Shown here: one piece after another, positions 36,400 through 44,383 of the stretch
Layout of the letters: each line of letters begins with the position of its first letter
Position numbering within the stretch: position 1 is the first letter of the stretch
NCBI RefSeq assembly: GCF_900168295.1
Contig: NZ_FVZL01000012.1
Coordinates: 38,475-102,474 of the forward strand
Direction of reading: 5' to 3'
DNA length: 64,000 nucleotides
Origin: Arthrobacter sp. P2b
Lineage (GTDB): Bacteria; Actinomycetota; Actinomycetes; Actinomycetales; Micrococcaceae
Translations under genes and position numbers: made by a program
Notes under the pieces: generated by a model
What the model was told of the DNA's origin: nothing
Seen by the model: only the letters and a program-made list of their open reading frames with translations
The model's database searches: none

Positions 36400-37521
36400 C
36401 TAGGCGGACCGGCGACGGCGGTCCGCTGCCGCGTGTGCACCTACCAGCAGCGCACCCGCCACCGCTGCCTGCAGGAGAAGCCCTACAGCGGCCATCGGCA
36501 TGCGCTGTGCATCCCTGCTCCGCGGTTCACCATTGACGCACAGCACCTGGGTTCCGTCTGCCGCTTCCTGGAATGCCGCTGACAGGGACCTGATGAGTCC
36601 GGCGCCGGTGCCGGCGTCTCCGGCCAACATCACAAACAGAACGCTGGGACTGGCAGCGGGAAGCCACATAACGCGCTCCGTCCGGTACACCTCCGCTACC
36701 CCCACCGAAACGGCTGAGCACTCGTAGGCGACGGCGGATCCATCCGGCGCCCGCTCGATGTTCAGGGCAACTGTGACCGGTTCCTCTGTCCGGACGGCGG
36801 GCACCAGGAAAGCAGCAGCTGCAACACTTCCTGCCACGAGGAACAATGCCAGAGCCCAGCCGGCAACACGCGTCCGGCCAGCACGCCACCCCAGCGCGGC
36901 AACAGCCACCCCCATGCCTCCGAAGAGCGCGCCTTCAACCACTGCGACGCCGGCCGACATGGCCGCCGCAGTCCCGGGTTCACCGGCGGCCGCCGCTTGC
37001 AGCAGCAGGGTGGCGAGGATGAGCACCGCGAAGACCAGGCCACGCAACGCTGCAGCGAGCACGGCAGCAAAGATCCGGCGCTCCGGATTCCCGCCAGCAG
37101 CCGCCGGCGCCCAGTACCGCATACCCCAGTGCATTGCCACCAAGGCGGCCGTAGCCGGCAACAGCGAAGAAGCCATCACGTACGCAAGGACCGGGGGAGG
37201 CACCCATTCCGTGGAATCTCCGGCCGTTCCCGGCAGGAGCACCAAGGCAGCAACAACGGCCCACGTGGCGCAGAGGCCAGCCACGGCAACTGCCCAGAAC
37301 CGAAGTGTCCGGACGGTTCCCAGCACGTCGGCCACTGCCGCCCGCCCGGCCGCCACAAAGCCAGCCGCCACAAAACGCCGGGCATCGCGGCCCGGCCGCC
37401 CGTCGTCGCCGTCGTTGTCGATGTCTTTGTCGTACGGCAGCGGCGGAAAGGCGCCTGGCCCGATCGGCTCGAAATAGGGATCGGCCATCGAATCAACAGA
37501 TGACTGCGGGTCGTCGGCCAC
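36400..37521 (-). CDS. Hypothetical multi-pass membrane protein, ABC-operon partner
   Basis: A 373-aa protein. An acidic N-terminus (PYDKDIDNDGDDGRPGRD) is followed by about six hydrophobic segments ([97 protein letters not shown]). An outer domain of about 110 residues with two Cys (AVAYECSAVSVG, GTQVLCVNGE) and a final helix (GLLLQAAVAGALLVG) follow. I recognise no family. The GTG start lies 74 bp after the ABC permease gene on the same strand, so it is probably the third gene of that operon. Confidence 0.8.
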   Translation of the reverse strand: MADDPQSSVDSMADPYFEPIGPGAFPPLPYDKDIDNDGDDGRPGRDARRFVAAGFVAAGRAAVADVLGTVRTLRFWAVAVAGLCATWAVVAALVLLPGTAGDSTEWVPPPVLAYVMASSLLPATAALVAMHWGMRYWAPAAAGGNPERRIFAAVLAAALRGLVFAVLILATLLLQAAAAGEPGTAAAMSAGVAVVEGALFGGMGVAVAALGWRAGRTRVAGWALALFLVAGSVAAAAFLVPAVRTEEPVTVALNIERAPDGSAVAYECSAVSVGVAEVYRTERVMWLPAASPSVLFVMLAGDAGTGAGLIRSLSAAFQEAADGTQVLCVNGEPRSRDAQRMPMAAVGLLLQAAVAGALLVGAHAAADRRRRSA

Positions 37522-37595
37522 GGGGAGCCCACCTTTCCCTGGTCAGGCCCCAGCCCCGGCTGAAACCGGCAGGCTCGCCGGCCGCACGAACTCCA

Positions 37596-38630
37596 TCACG
37601 TCCCATCGTGGTCCCACGCCGCGGGCCTGTCCAGAGCTTGTATGCTCAGGCGATGCGGGTACCCCGGGCAAGGCGGCGGGCAGGCGTCCGGAGGGCACGC
37701 CAGCCCAGCCTGGCTGATGCCTTCAATCGCCCCCACGGACGGGAAACCCTGCTGGTTGGTGCGGTCCCGGTACGGAATCGCGTCCGCCACCACCACGAAG
37801 GGATTCATTCCCAGCGTCCACGCCACGCGCTCGGTGTGGAGTGCCGGCTGCTCGCGGAGCGGGCCGGAACAGGTGTACGTCGGTTCAAATGGGCCGGACT
37901 GCAGCGGCGCATATTCCCGGTACTGGGCGTTGTTGGCCATTACCGTTCCCTGTGTCAGCCCCGTGCCGAGGCCGAAGGAGATCAATGTTCCGAAAACCAG
38001 GCCGGCCACCGCAAGGTAGGTCACCACGATCGAAAACAGCGGCCGGCCGGCGAGCGCCGAGATGCCGACGCCCAGGGCGCACACGACGCCCACTTCCACG
38101 GCAAGCATCAGCAGTGACACCAGCACGTGGCCAGGGGTCAGCCCGCCGAGCGCCACGCCGATGACCAGGAACGGCGTACTGGCAACGAGGAAGCCCAACG
38201 CCGCGAGCCAGGCGGCAAAGAACTTTCCCCACAGGATCTGGCCGGGTTCCAGCAGGGTTACCTGAAGGATGGCAAGTGTTCCGCCGGCCCGGTCGCCGTT
38301 CACCGCATTGGCTGACAAGGCAGGCGCCACCAGCAGGGCGAACAACAGGACGAACGCCAGGACCACTTCGAAAATCATGGAGCCCGGGCCGCTGGACTCC
38401 GGGGGCATGCCGAATGCCCGCTGGGCGGCCTGCGAGGCATTCCAGCTTGCCCACGTCAGCCACGTGACCAGCCCCGTCAGCAGGAACCAGATGGCCAGCA
38501 TGATGTACCAGCCGCGCGACCGCAGCCGCTGTTTCAGTTCCAACGCCACCACATGGCCGATGCCGGCCAGGTAGGCCGCTGCCACGCCTGAGCGGGAGGT
38601 GTCCTCCCGGTTGCCTGTCAGCTGGCTCAT
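37596..38630 (-). CDS. ABC-2 type transporter permease
   Basis: A 344-aa integral membrane protein with five clear helices (YIMLAIWFLLTGLVTWLTW; VVLAFVLLFALLVAPALSAN; AAWLAALGFLVASTPFLVIGVA; LMLAVEVGVVCALGVGISAL; IVVTYLAVAGLVFGTLISFG). NGDRAGGTLAILQVTLLEPGQILWGKFFAAW is a typical ABC-2 cytoplasmic loop. ABC-2 exporters usually have six helices; this one ends in a Pro/Cys-rich tail (CPPDACPPPCPGYPH) with no sixth, so the C-terminus may be truncated or frameshifted. The start overlaps the ATPase stop (ATGA at 38627-38630). Confidence 0.88.
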   Translation of the reverse strand: MSQLTGNREDTSRSGVAAAYLAGIGHVVALELKQRLRSRGWYIMLAIWFLLTGLVTWLTWASWNASQAAQRAFGMPPESSGPGSMIFEVVLAFVLLFALLVAPALSANAVNGDRAGGTLAILQVTLLEPGQILWGKFFAAWLAALGFLVASTPFLVIGVALGGLTPGHVLVSLLMLAVEVGVVCALGVGISALAGRPLFSIVVTYLAVAGLVFGTLISFGLGTGLTQGTVMANNAQYREYAPLQSGPFEPTYTCSGPLREQPALHTERVAWTLGMNPFVVVADAIPYRDRTNQQGFPSVGAIEGISQAGLACPPDACPPPCPGYPHRLSIQALDRPAAWDHDGT

Positions 38631-39592
38631 TGCCGCTCCCCCTCGAGGTTCATGTACGTCTCTTCCAGGGCTCCGGCCGCTGGAGCGAAGGAAGTGATGC
38701 CGACGCCGGCGAGCACCAGATCGCGCAGGAGCCTCTCCGCGTCCCCTTCGCTGGCGAGGGTGAGGCTCACGCCCGGGCGGCGCCCGTCCTCAGCGCGGAA
38801 CACCAGGCCAAGCTCCGTGAGTGTGGCGGCAAGCGCGGAGGTGTCCGATGCCGTAATGGCGTACCGCCGGCCACCGGCGGCGGCCTCCTCGGTGGTCTGC
38901 TGCCGGACGGTACGCCCCTTGTTCACAAACACGGCGCCGTCAGCGATTTCATCAAGTTCGCTCAGGACGTGGGAGGACACCACCACTGCTTTGCCCTCAG
39001 CCGCAAGCTGCCGCAGCATGATCCGAAGCTCCACCCGCGAGCCCGGGTCCAGCCCCGATGCCGGCTCGTCAAGGAGCAGGACGGAGGGATCATGGATCAA
39101 TGCACGAGCCAGGCTGAGCCGTTGCTGCTGTCCCCGGGACAGGACCCGGGCGGGCTGGTCGGCGAGGTCGGCCAGCCGGACGCGTTGCAGCATCTCAGCA
39201 ACCCTTTGCCCTATGCCGGCAGCGGGAAGCCGGTAGAAGCGGGCCATCTGGGTGAGGATCTCGCGCGCGGTCAGTGACTCCCAGACGCCCAGGGTGTCAG
39301 GCATCCAGCCGAGCCTGCTGCGGACCTCGGCCCGGTTCCGGCTGGGGTCAAGCCCGCCGACGCTGATGCTTCCCTCATCCGGTGCCAGCAGCGATGCCAG
39401 CATCAGCAGGAGTGTTGTCTTGCCTGCGCCGTTCGGCCCTATCAGGGCCGTGACTTTGCCGGCCGGGGCATGGAAGTCCATATGCTCGACGGCGTGCACC
39501 GCGCCGAAGCTGCGGCTGACTGCCCTGGCCGTAATACCGCCGTCGGGCGCCGGCCCGTCCGGTCCTTCCGATGTTTCCGACATCATTGCCAT
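38627..39592 (-). CDS. ABC transporter ATP-binding protein
   Basis: A 321-aa ABC ATPase. Walker A GPNGAGKTT, Q-loop region, signature LSRGQQQRLSLARALI (LSxGQ), Walker B VLLLDEPASGLDP and the His switch SSHVLSE are all present. The C-terminal 90 residues form a regulatory-type extension. It energises the ABC-2 permease encoded immediately downstream with a 4-nt overlap. The exported substrate is unknown; such pairs often export lipids, polymers or drugs. The ATG at 39592 was chosen; two further in-frame ATGs follow at 39586 and 39583. Confidence 0.94.
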   Translation of the reverse strand: MAMMSETSEGPDGPAPDGGITARAVSRSFGAVHAVEHMDFHAPAGKVTALIGPNGAGKTTLLLMLASLLAPDEGSISVGGLDPSRNRAEVRSRLGWMPDTLGVWESLTAREILTQMARFYRLPAAGIGQRVAEMLQRVRLADLADQPARVLSRGQQQRLSLARALIHDPSVLLLDEPASGLDPGSRVELRIMLRQLAAEGKAVVVSSHVLSELDEIADGAVFVNKGRTVRQQTTEEAAAGGRRYAITASDTSALAATLTELGLVFRAEDGRRPGVSLTLASEGDAERLLRDLVLAGVGITSFAPAAGALEETYMNLEGERQ

Positions 39593-39803
39593 GTTCCACG
39601 CACCTGTCCCCCACAGTTTTATGCATCCGATCACTTGAGCGTACGCCCGCCGTCCTTCCCCGGCCCTCCTCCTGCGGGCGGAGATTCGGTCACAATTCAA
39701 CGCCGCGTTGCGGGCGGCGATAAACTGTCGGAGGAAGTCGCGCCGTCCTGGCGTCAGGCTGCCTGACCTCCAGAACTCCAATTGATCCAGTGAAGGTACG
39801 CGC

Positions 39804-41162
39804 ATGAGTACGCCCACTACCGAAGTGCACAACACAACGCAGCCCCAAGTGCTGCCCACCGGCCGTGCGGTGACCAAACAGCTCATCGTGCAGAAGTTCG
39901 GCGGATCCTCCGTGGCGGACGCCGACGGCATTAAACGCGTTGCCAAGCGCGTGGTGGACGCCCAGGAAGCCGGCAACGAAGTAGTGGTTGTGGTGTCCGC
40001 CATGGGTGACACCACGGACGAACTCCTGGACCTCGCCGCGCAGGTGACCGATTCCGCCCCCGCCCGTGAAATGGACATGCTGCTGTCCGCCGGCGAGCGC
40101 ATCTCCATGGCGCTGCTGGCCATGGCCATCAACAAGCTCGGCGCCTCCGCCCAGTCCTTCACCGGTTCCCAGGCCGGCATGATCACTGACGGCATCCACG
40201 GCAAGGCCCGCATTATCGACGTCGATCCACACCGGATCCGCACCGCCCTCGACAAGGGGAACATCGCCATCGTTGCCGGGTTCCAGGGCATGAGCCGGGC
40301 CACCAACGAAATCACCACCCTGGGGCGCGGCGGTTCAGATACCACCGCCGTGGCGCTTGCCGCCGCACTGGAAGCCGACGTCTGCGAGATCTACACCGAC
40401 GTGGACGGCATCTACACGGCAGACCCCCGCGTTGTCCCCTCGGCACAGAAGATTGACACCATCTCCAGCGAGGAAATGCTCGAACTCGCAGCCTCCGGCG
40501 CCAAGATTTTGCACCTCCGGTGCGTCGAGTATGCCCGCAGGTTCGGCGTGCCGCTGCACGTCCGTTCATCATTCAGCCAGCATGAAGGCACCTGGGTCAT
40601 TCCCAGCGCCGAAGACAAGATCACCACTCAAGAGGGAGTTGCCTTGGAGCAGCCAATCATCTCCGGCGTTGCACACGACCGTTCCGAAGCCAAGGTCACA
40701 GTTGTGGGCGTTCCGGACATCCCCGGCAAGGCAGCCGCAATCTTCCAGGTCATCGCCGACGCCCACTCCAACATCGACATGATCGTGCAGAACGTATCCA
40801 CGCACGGCACCGGCCGCACGGACATTTCGTTCACGCTGCCCATCGTCGAGGGCGCCGACGCCCTCACCGCCCTGCACGCAGCGCAGGACCAGATCGGTTT
40901 CGAGAGCATCGAGTACAACGAGCAGATCGGCAAGCTTTCCCTGATCGGCGCCGGCATGCGCTCCCACCCCGGTGTTTCGGCGACATTCTTCAAGGCCCTG
41001 TCCGGCGCCGGCATCAACATCAACATGATCTCCACCTCCGAGATCCGCATCTCCGTGGTCACCCATGCTGACCTCCTCGACGAGGCAGTCCGCGTGATCC
41101 ACAAGGCGTTTGAGCTGGACAGCGACAACGAAGCAACCGTTTACGGCGGCACGGGCCGCTAA
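39804..41162 (+). CDS. lysC: Aspartate kinase
   Basis: A 452-aa enzyme that phosphorylates aspartate, opening lysine, threonine, methionine and diaminopimelate synthesis. [17 protein letters not shown] is the ATP/aspartate signature; [30 protein letters not shown] and [16 protein letters not shown] follow. Residues 282-452 hold two ACT domains ([42 protein letters not shown]) for feedback control. An internal start at 40644 probably also yields a beta subunit. The ATG at 39804 follows GAAGG. Unlike Corynebacterium, no asd gene follows; a strong terminator does. Divergent from the ABC operon. Confidence 0.97.
   Translation: MSTPTTEVHNTTQPQVLPTGRAVTKQLIVQKFGGSSVADADGIKRVAKRVVDAQEAGNEVVVVVSAMGDTTDELLDLAAQVTDSAPAREMDMLLSAGERISMALLAMAINKLGASAQSFTGSQAGMITDGIHGKARIIDVDPHRIRTALDKGNIAIVAGFQGMSRATNEITTLGRGGSDTTAVALAAALEADVCEIYTDVDGIYTADPRVVPSAQKIDTISSEEMLELAASGAKILHLRCVEYARRFGVPLHVRSSFSQHEGTWVIPSAEDKITTQEGVALEQPIISGVAHDRSEAKVTVVGVPDIPGKAAAIFQVIADAHSNIDMIVQNVSTHGTGRTDISFTLPIVEGADALTALHAAQDQIGFESIEYNEQIGKLSLIGAGMRSHPGVSATFFKALSGAGININMISTSEIRISVVTHADLLDEAVRVIHKAFELDSDNEATVYGGTGR
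40644..41162 (+). CDS. Aspartate kinase beta subunit from an internal start
   Basis: Within lysC, in frame, AGAGGGAG (40631-40638) is followed five bases later by a TTG (40644). It opens [20 protein letters not shown], giving 172 residues made of both ACT domains. This corresponds to the beginning of the LysC beta subunit in Corynebacterium glutamicum and Bacillus, where a second, in-frame start makes the regulatory chain of an alpha2beta2 enzyme. That it is used here is inference from the strong ribosome site and its position. Confidence 0.6.
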   Translation: MEQPIISGVAHDRSEAKVTVVGVPDIPGKAAAIFQVIADAHSNIDMIVQNVSTHGTGRTDISFTLPIVEGADALTALHAAQDQIGFESIEYNEQIGKLSLIGAGMRSHPGVSATFFKALSGAGININMISTSEIRISVVTHADLLDEAVRVIHKAFELDSDNEATVYGGTGR

Positions 41163-41180
41163 GCGGCAACCAACGGTTTG

Positions 41181-41240
41181 CCCACGCAAAAGCCGGGCCG
41201 CCTTCCAAACTTTCGGAAGGCGGCCCGGCTTTTGCGTGGG
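41181..41240. terminator. Strong terminator downstream of lysC
   Basis: Two 26-bp arms (41181-41206 and 41215-41240) are perfect reverse complements around an 8-nt loop. The arm begins CCCACGCAAAAGCCGGGCC. It lies between convergent lysC and the small gene at 41265 and can serve both. Confidence 0.93.
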
Positions 41241-41264
41241 CTGGTGGATCCTGCAACGGGCGGC

Positions 41265-41480
41265 TCAGGCCTCCCGGTCCAGGTCCTCGCGGCGTACGGC
41301 GTAGTGGTGTCCGGTCGAGTCGGTTTCCACCACGAAGTGCGAGAGATCCTCCTCCGAGGCCTGCTCGAATTCGTCATGCTTGTGCACTACGGGCGTATCG
41401 GTGTCCAGCCGGGTGGCAGGCCCAAAGAAGAAGCGGAGCCTGTCTGTCGCGCTCATGAACCCGCTGAGTACATGTGGCAT
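41265..41480 (-). CDS. Small hypothetical protein (FGPA family A)
   Basis: A 71-aa protein with FMSATDRLRFFFGPATR near its start and ETDSTGHHYAVRR near its end. It is related to the product of 41615-41857, which shares FMxATxxLRxxFGPAxR and a closing D-x-x-Y-x-V-x-R. The ATG at 41480 follows GAAGGGGG by about 9 nt. No known function, signal peptide or membrane segment. Adjacent tandem paralogs suggest duplication. Confidence 0.75.
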   Translation of the reverse strand: MPHVLSGFMSATDRLRFFFGPATRLDTDTPVVHKHDEFEQASEEDLSHFVVETDSTGHHYAVRREDLDREA

Positions 41481-41614
41481 TGTTTTCCACCCCCTTCCCG
41501 GTATGCCGGGGCAAAGAGTCTTCTGGCATTTTCGGGTGCCAGTGCCCTTATTTTACGCCGCAGCCCGGGAAAAGGCTCCGCCGGGCGGGGTGCAGGCAGG
41601 CCGCAGGCACCCGG

Positions 41615-41857
41615 TCAGCGCAGGGACTTGTCGTCGGGGTTCCTGGGAACAACGTAGGTGCTGCCGTCCGGCCGCGTGATGGTCTCCCACTGCTGGCTTT
41701 CGGCTTCCCGCTGTGCGAGCAGCCGCCGGTTCTCCTCGGTCATGTCGTGAACCAGGGAGGATCGGTTGGCTGGACCGAAGATGGCCCGCAGCTTGCCGGT
41801 GGCCCGCATGAACCTCTGTGAGGCGTTGCCTTGATACTCCGAGTTGCCCTTGCCCAT
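41615..41857 (-). CDS. Small hypothetical protein (FGPA family B)
   Basis: An 80-aa protein. FMRATGKLRAIFGPANR and TRPDGSTYVVPR mark it as a paralog of the product of 41265-41480. The ATG at 41857 follows AAAGGGG by 7 nt; ATGs at 41875 and 41887 would extend it. It is divergent from the OhrR-like regulator, sharing a short promoter region with a perfect palindrome (41904-41915), so it may belong to that regulon. Function unknown. Confidence 0.75.
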   Translation of the reverse strand: MGKGNSEYQGNASQRFMRATGKLRAIFGPANRSSLVHDMTEENRRLLAQREAESQQWETITRPDGSTYVVPRNPDDKSLR

Positions 41858-41903
41858 GTCCGGCCCCTTTCCCATATTTCCTACCAAGAGTGTACGCTAA
41901 TAA

Positions 41904-41915
41904 TTAGTGCACTAA
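41904..41915. promoter_or_regulatory. Palindromic operator for the OhrR/MarR regulator
   Basis: TTAGTGCACTAA is a perfect 12-bp palindrome in an AT-rich stretch between the divergent small gene and the OhrR-like gene. It lies about 16 bp before the regulator start. MarR/OhrR proteins bind AT-rich palindromes in such positions. Confidence 0.6.
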
Positions 41916-41930
41916 CAATTGGAGGACGCC

Positions 41931-42398
41931 TTGAAGACCGTGGCAACGGCAGACGCCGGACAGGACGACGACCTGCTCCTGGAGCATCAACTGTGCTTCG
42001 CCCTCACGGTCGCGGCACGGAGCGTTGTCGGGGCATACAAGCCCGTGCTGGAGAAACTAAACCTGACGCACCCGCAGTACCTCGTGATGCTGTCCCTTTG
42101 GGAAACCAGCCCCCGGACCGTGCGGAACATCAGCGAAGCGCTGGCGCAGGAACCGGCCACCATTTCACCGCTGCTCCGCCGGCTCGAGGCGGCTGGCCTC
42201 ATTACGCGCGGCCGGGCAGACGGAAACGAGCGGGCGCTCGCCGTCGAACTGACCCCACAAGGAGCAGCCCTGCGGCAGCAGGCCCTGCAGGTTCCCGGGA
42301 CCATGATGGAGCGGCTCGGGCTGACGCGGGAGCAGGTCGCCGAATTGCATGCGTCCATGATGGGCCTCATCGCCGCCACGGCCGAAAGCCGTCCCTAG
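41931..42398 (+). CDS. OhrR-like MarR family regulator
   Basis: A 155-aa winged-helix regulator. LLLEHQLCFALTVAARSVVGAYKPVLEKLNLTHPQYLVMLSLWE matches OhrR, including the N-terminal redox-sensing Cys in QLCFAL. The DNA-binding part is VRNISEALAQEPATISPLLRRLEAAGLITRGR, with the wing GRADGNERALAVELT. OhrR proteins repress organic hydroperoxide resistance genes until the Cys is oxidised; no ohr gene is in the window. The TTG at 41931 has GGAGG 5 nt upstream; the TTG at 41919 has none. Confidence 0.88.
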   Translation: MKTVATADAGQDDDLLLEHQLCFALTVAARSVVGAYKPVLEKLNLTHPQYLVMLSLWETSPRTVRNISEALAQEPATISPLLRRLEAAGLITRGRADGNERALAVELTPQGAALRQQALQVPGTMMERLGLTREQVAELHASMMGLIAATAESRP

Positions 42399-42493
42399 GG
42401 ACGCGGGGCAGGCAGGGGCGCAGGGGCTCCGGCGCGGCCCGGAACAGGCTCAGCACAGCAGCTAGAATCGAAGGATGAAAGAGGCATCGGGCC

Positions 42494-43063
42494 ATGCATA
42501 AAATGCGGTTGCGCCTGGCAGCCCTGGCCATTGCCGCGCTTCTGATGCCGGCTTGCACCCCTACCCCGGACGGCGGATCACCGTCGCCCTCGGCGACGCC
42601 TTCCTCCCCATCGGCAACGGCCTCTGGGACTTCCGCACCTTCACCCTCACCGGACGCTGAAACCTCGGTTCCGGCGCCGGCTCCGGCCCCTTCACTGCCG
42701 CCCGCTGCGGGCCCGGGCCAGGGCAATGCCGAACTGGCCATCACGGTCATCCCTGCCGAAGGCGAGCCCGAGGTAAGCCATACGCTGGTGTGCGAGGCGG
42801 GCGTCCCTTCCGCCGAAAGCAGCCACCCCGACGCCCGGGCGGCCTGCGCAGCCCTAAAGGACAACGCCGCCCTGTTGAACCCGGCAACTCCCGGCACCGC
42901 CCAGGCCTGCACGGAACAGTACGGCGGGCCGCAAAAAGCGACGGTCACCGGAGTGGTGGACGGGGTGCCCGTGGACACGGAGTTCGCCCGTACCAACGGC
43001 TGCGAAATCAGCGCGTGGGATGGCGCAAAGGATGTTCTTGGTGCCGCCGGTGGAGCAGCTTAG
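42494..43063 (+). CDS. SSI-like (subtilisin inhibitor fold) lipoprotein
   Basis: A 189-aa protein. The signal peptide ends in a lipobox (LLMPAC, Cys about residue 21), followed by a Pro/Ser/Ala linker of about 50 residues. The domain from about residue 78 has four Cys in the Streptomyces subtilisin inhibitor pattern: TLVCEAG, HPDARAACAAL, ACTEQYGGPQKATVTGVVDG and TNGCEISAWD. SSI has C-P-M-V-Y at the reactive site; here C-T-E-Q-Y puts Glu at P1 (inference). The 3' end overlaps the next gene by 44 nt. A convergent subtilase (44384-47515) is nearby. Confidence 0.8.
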   Translation: MHKMRLRLAALAIAALLMPACTPTPDGGSPSPSATPSSPSATASGTSAPSPSPDAETSVPAPAPAPSLPPAAGPGQGNAELAITVIPAEGEPEVSHTLVCEAGVPSAESSHPDARAACAALKDNAALLNPATPGTAQACTEQYGGPQKATVTGVVDGVPVDTEFARTNGCEISAWDGAKDVLGAAGGAA

Positions 43064-43970
43064 GCTCCTGGCGGCGGACGAGTGGAGGGCGCGGGAAGAA
43101 GCCCACCAGCAGCGCGTCGGCCGTTACGCTGATCCCTACCTGGCACGCAGGTCCGCCGGGCAGAAACATCCCGTCGAGGACTTCCTCTTCACGTATTACA
43201 CGCAAAAACCCGGCCAGTTGCGCCGCTGGCACCCCGGGGCAGGGGCTGTCCTTCCGGGAGAGGAAGCGGCCGTCCGCACCGGCTGGAAACACTACCGGAT
43301 GCTCGACGACGGCGAGCTTGCCTCCCTGGGGCTGCCGGCGGGAAGCACCGCGGTCACCGTTGACCGGAGCGCCTTCCTTGCCGACCGAAGGGACGCGGTG
43401 GCTTTTGCCGGCATCATCCTGCGGGGCACAGCGGCACGGCCGGCACAGTTCGGCTGCTTCGGCCTGCACGAATGGGCCATGGTCTACCACCAGGACAGGT
43501 TCGACCTGCGCCACGAGTACCTCCAGTTGCGTCTTGGACCGGCGGGCACGGACAAGGTGGTGGAGGACAACCGGATCCGCTGCACGCACTTTGACGCGTT
43601 CCGCTTCTATACCCCTGATGCCACTCCCCTGAACGAGTTTGCACCCACCCGCGAAACCCAGCGGCAACTGGAGCAGCCGGGCTGCCTGCACGCCAACATG
43701 GACCTGTACAAGTGGGCGTACAAGCTGCTGCCCGTGCTTCCCAGCGAACTGGTGATGGACTGTTTCGAGTTGTCCTGGCGGATCCGCGCCATGGACATGC
43801 AGGCCTCCCCCTATGACCTGACCGAATGGGGATACCCCGCCATCCCGATCGAGACGCCGCAGGGCAAGGCCGCCTACGTTGAGTACCAGCGGTCCTTTGC
43901 GGCGGAGGCGGCAGTACTGCGGGAGCGGCTTGCCCTGGCGCTGGCGGCCGTATCGGCGGGCGTTCAATGA
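43020..43970 (+). CDS. Actinobacterial conserved protein often labelled 3-methyladenine DNA glycosylase
   Basis: A 316-aa soluble protein: HPVEDFLFTYYTQKPGQLRRWHPG near the start, then FGCFGLHEWAMVYH, RCTHFDAFRFYTPDATPLN, CLHANMDLYKWAYKLLPVLPSELVMDCFELSWRIRAMDMQASPYDL. I recognise it as the family that databases call 3-methyladenine DNA glycosylase, but I see no helix-hairpin-helix or AlkA/Tag motif, so that label is doubtful. The many His/Cys/Asp residues suggest a metal enzyme. It overlaps both flanking SSI-like genes (44 nt and 4 nt). The ATG at 43020 was used; the ATG at 43032 is possible. Confidence 0.8.
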   Translation: MAQRMFLVPPVEQLRLLAADEWRAREEAHQQRVGRYADPYLARRSAGQKHPVEDFLFTYYTQKPGQLRRWHPGAGAVLPGEEAAVRTGWKHYRMLDDGELASLGLPAGSTAVTVDRSAFLADRRDAVAFAGIILRGTAARPAQFGCFGLHEWAMVYHQDRFDLRHEYLQLRLGPAGTDKVVEDNRIRCTHFDAFRFYTPDATPLNEFAPTRETQRQLEQPGCLHANMDLYKWAYKLLPVLPSELVMDCFELSWRIRAMDMQASPYDLTEWGYPAIPIETPQGKAAYVEYQRSFAAEAAVLRERLALALAAVSAGVQ

Positions 43971-44302
43971 TCGATCTGATTATCAGGCTGCGGGAGGACC
44001 CCGCCGCCGTCGAATACGAATTCCGGCTGAAAGCCACCGACGGGACACCGTCTTCGGATTCAACGGTGCCGGACCCGGCCGCTGCCCTCGCTGTGGTGGA
44101 GAGGTTCGGCGAACGGATCTTCTTTCCCACGCCGGCACCGCCGAGGCTCTGCACCCAGCAGTATGGCGGGCCGCAGGTGGCCGTGGTCAGCGGAACTTTC
44201 CACGGGCGCCGTGTCGAAGCCGTATTCAGCCGGACAGACGGCTGTGAGATTTCGCGCTGGAACACCATGGCACCCCTTTTGGGCGGCGGCACCGCCACCT
44301 AA
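43967..44302 (+). CDS. SSI-like domain protein without signal peptide
   Basis: A 111-aa protein starting at the ATG overlapping the upstream stop (ATGA). RLCTQQYGGPQVAVVSGTFHGRRVEAVFSRTDGCEISRWN matches the second half of the SSI-like lipoprotein at 42494, so the two are paralogs. It lacks a signal peptide and the first Cys pair, so it should be cytoplasmic or rely on one disulfide. The site equivalent to SSI P1 is Gln. Function unknown; the operon with the enzyme at 43020 suggests a regulatory or chaperone role rather than protease inhibition (inference). Confidence 0.78.
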   Translation: MIDLIIRLREDPAAVEYEFRLKATDGTPSSDSTVPDPAAALAVVERFGERIFFPTPAPPRLCTQQYGGPQVAVVSGTFHGRRVEAVFSRTDGCEISRWNTMAPLLGGGTAT

Positions 44303-44330
44303 GCGTGCGGACCGGCAGCGGAAAGGACAA

Positions 44331-44361
44331 GGGTCCCGGACGGTGGTGCCGTCCGGGACCC
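44331..44361. terminator. Bidirectional terminator
   Basis: GGGTCCCGGACGG (44331-44343) pairs perfectly with CCGTCCGGGACCC (44349-44361) around a 5-nt loop. It lies between the convergent SSI-like and subtilase genes. Confidence 0.9.
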
Positions 44362-44383
44362 TAAGCCTGGTGCACTGTGATTG

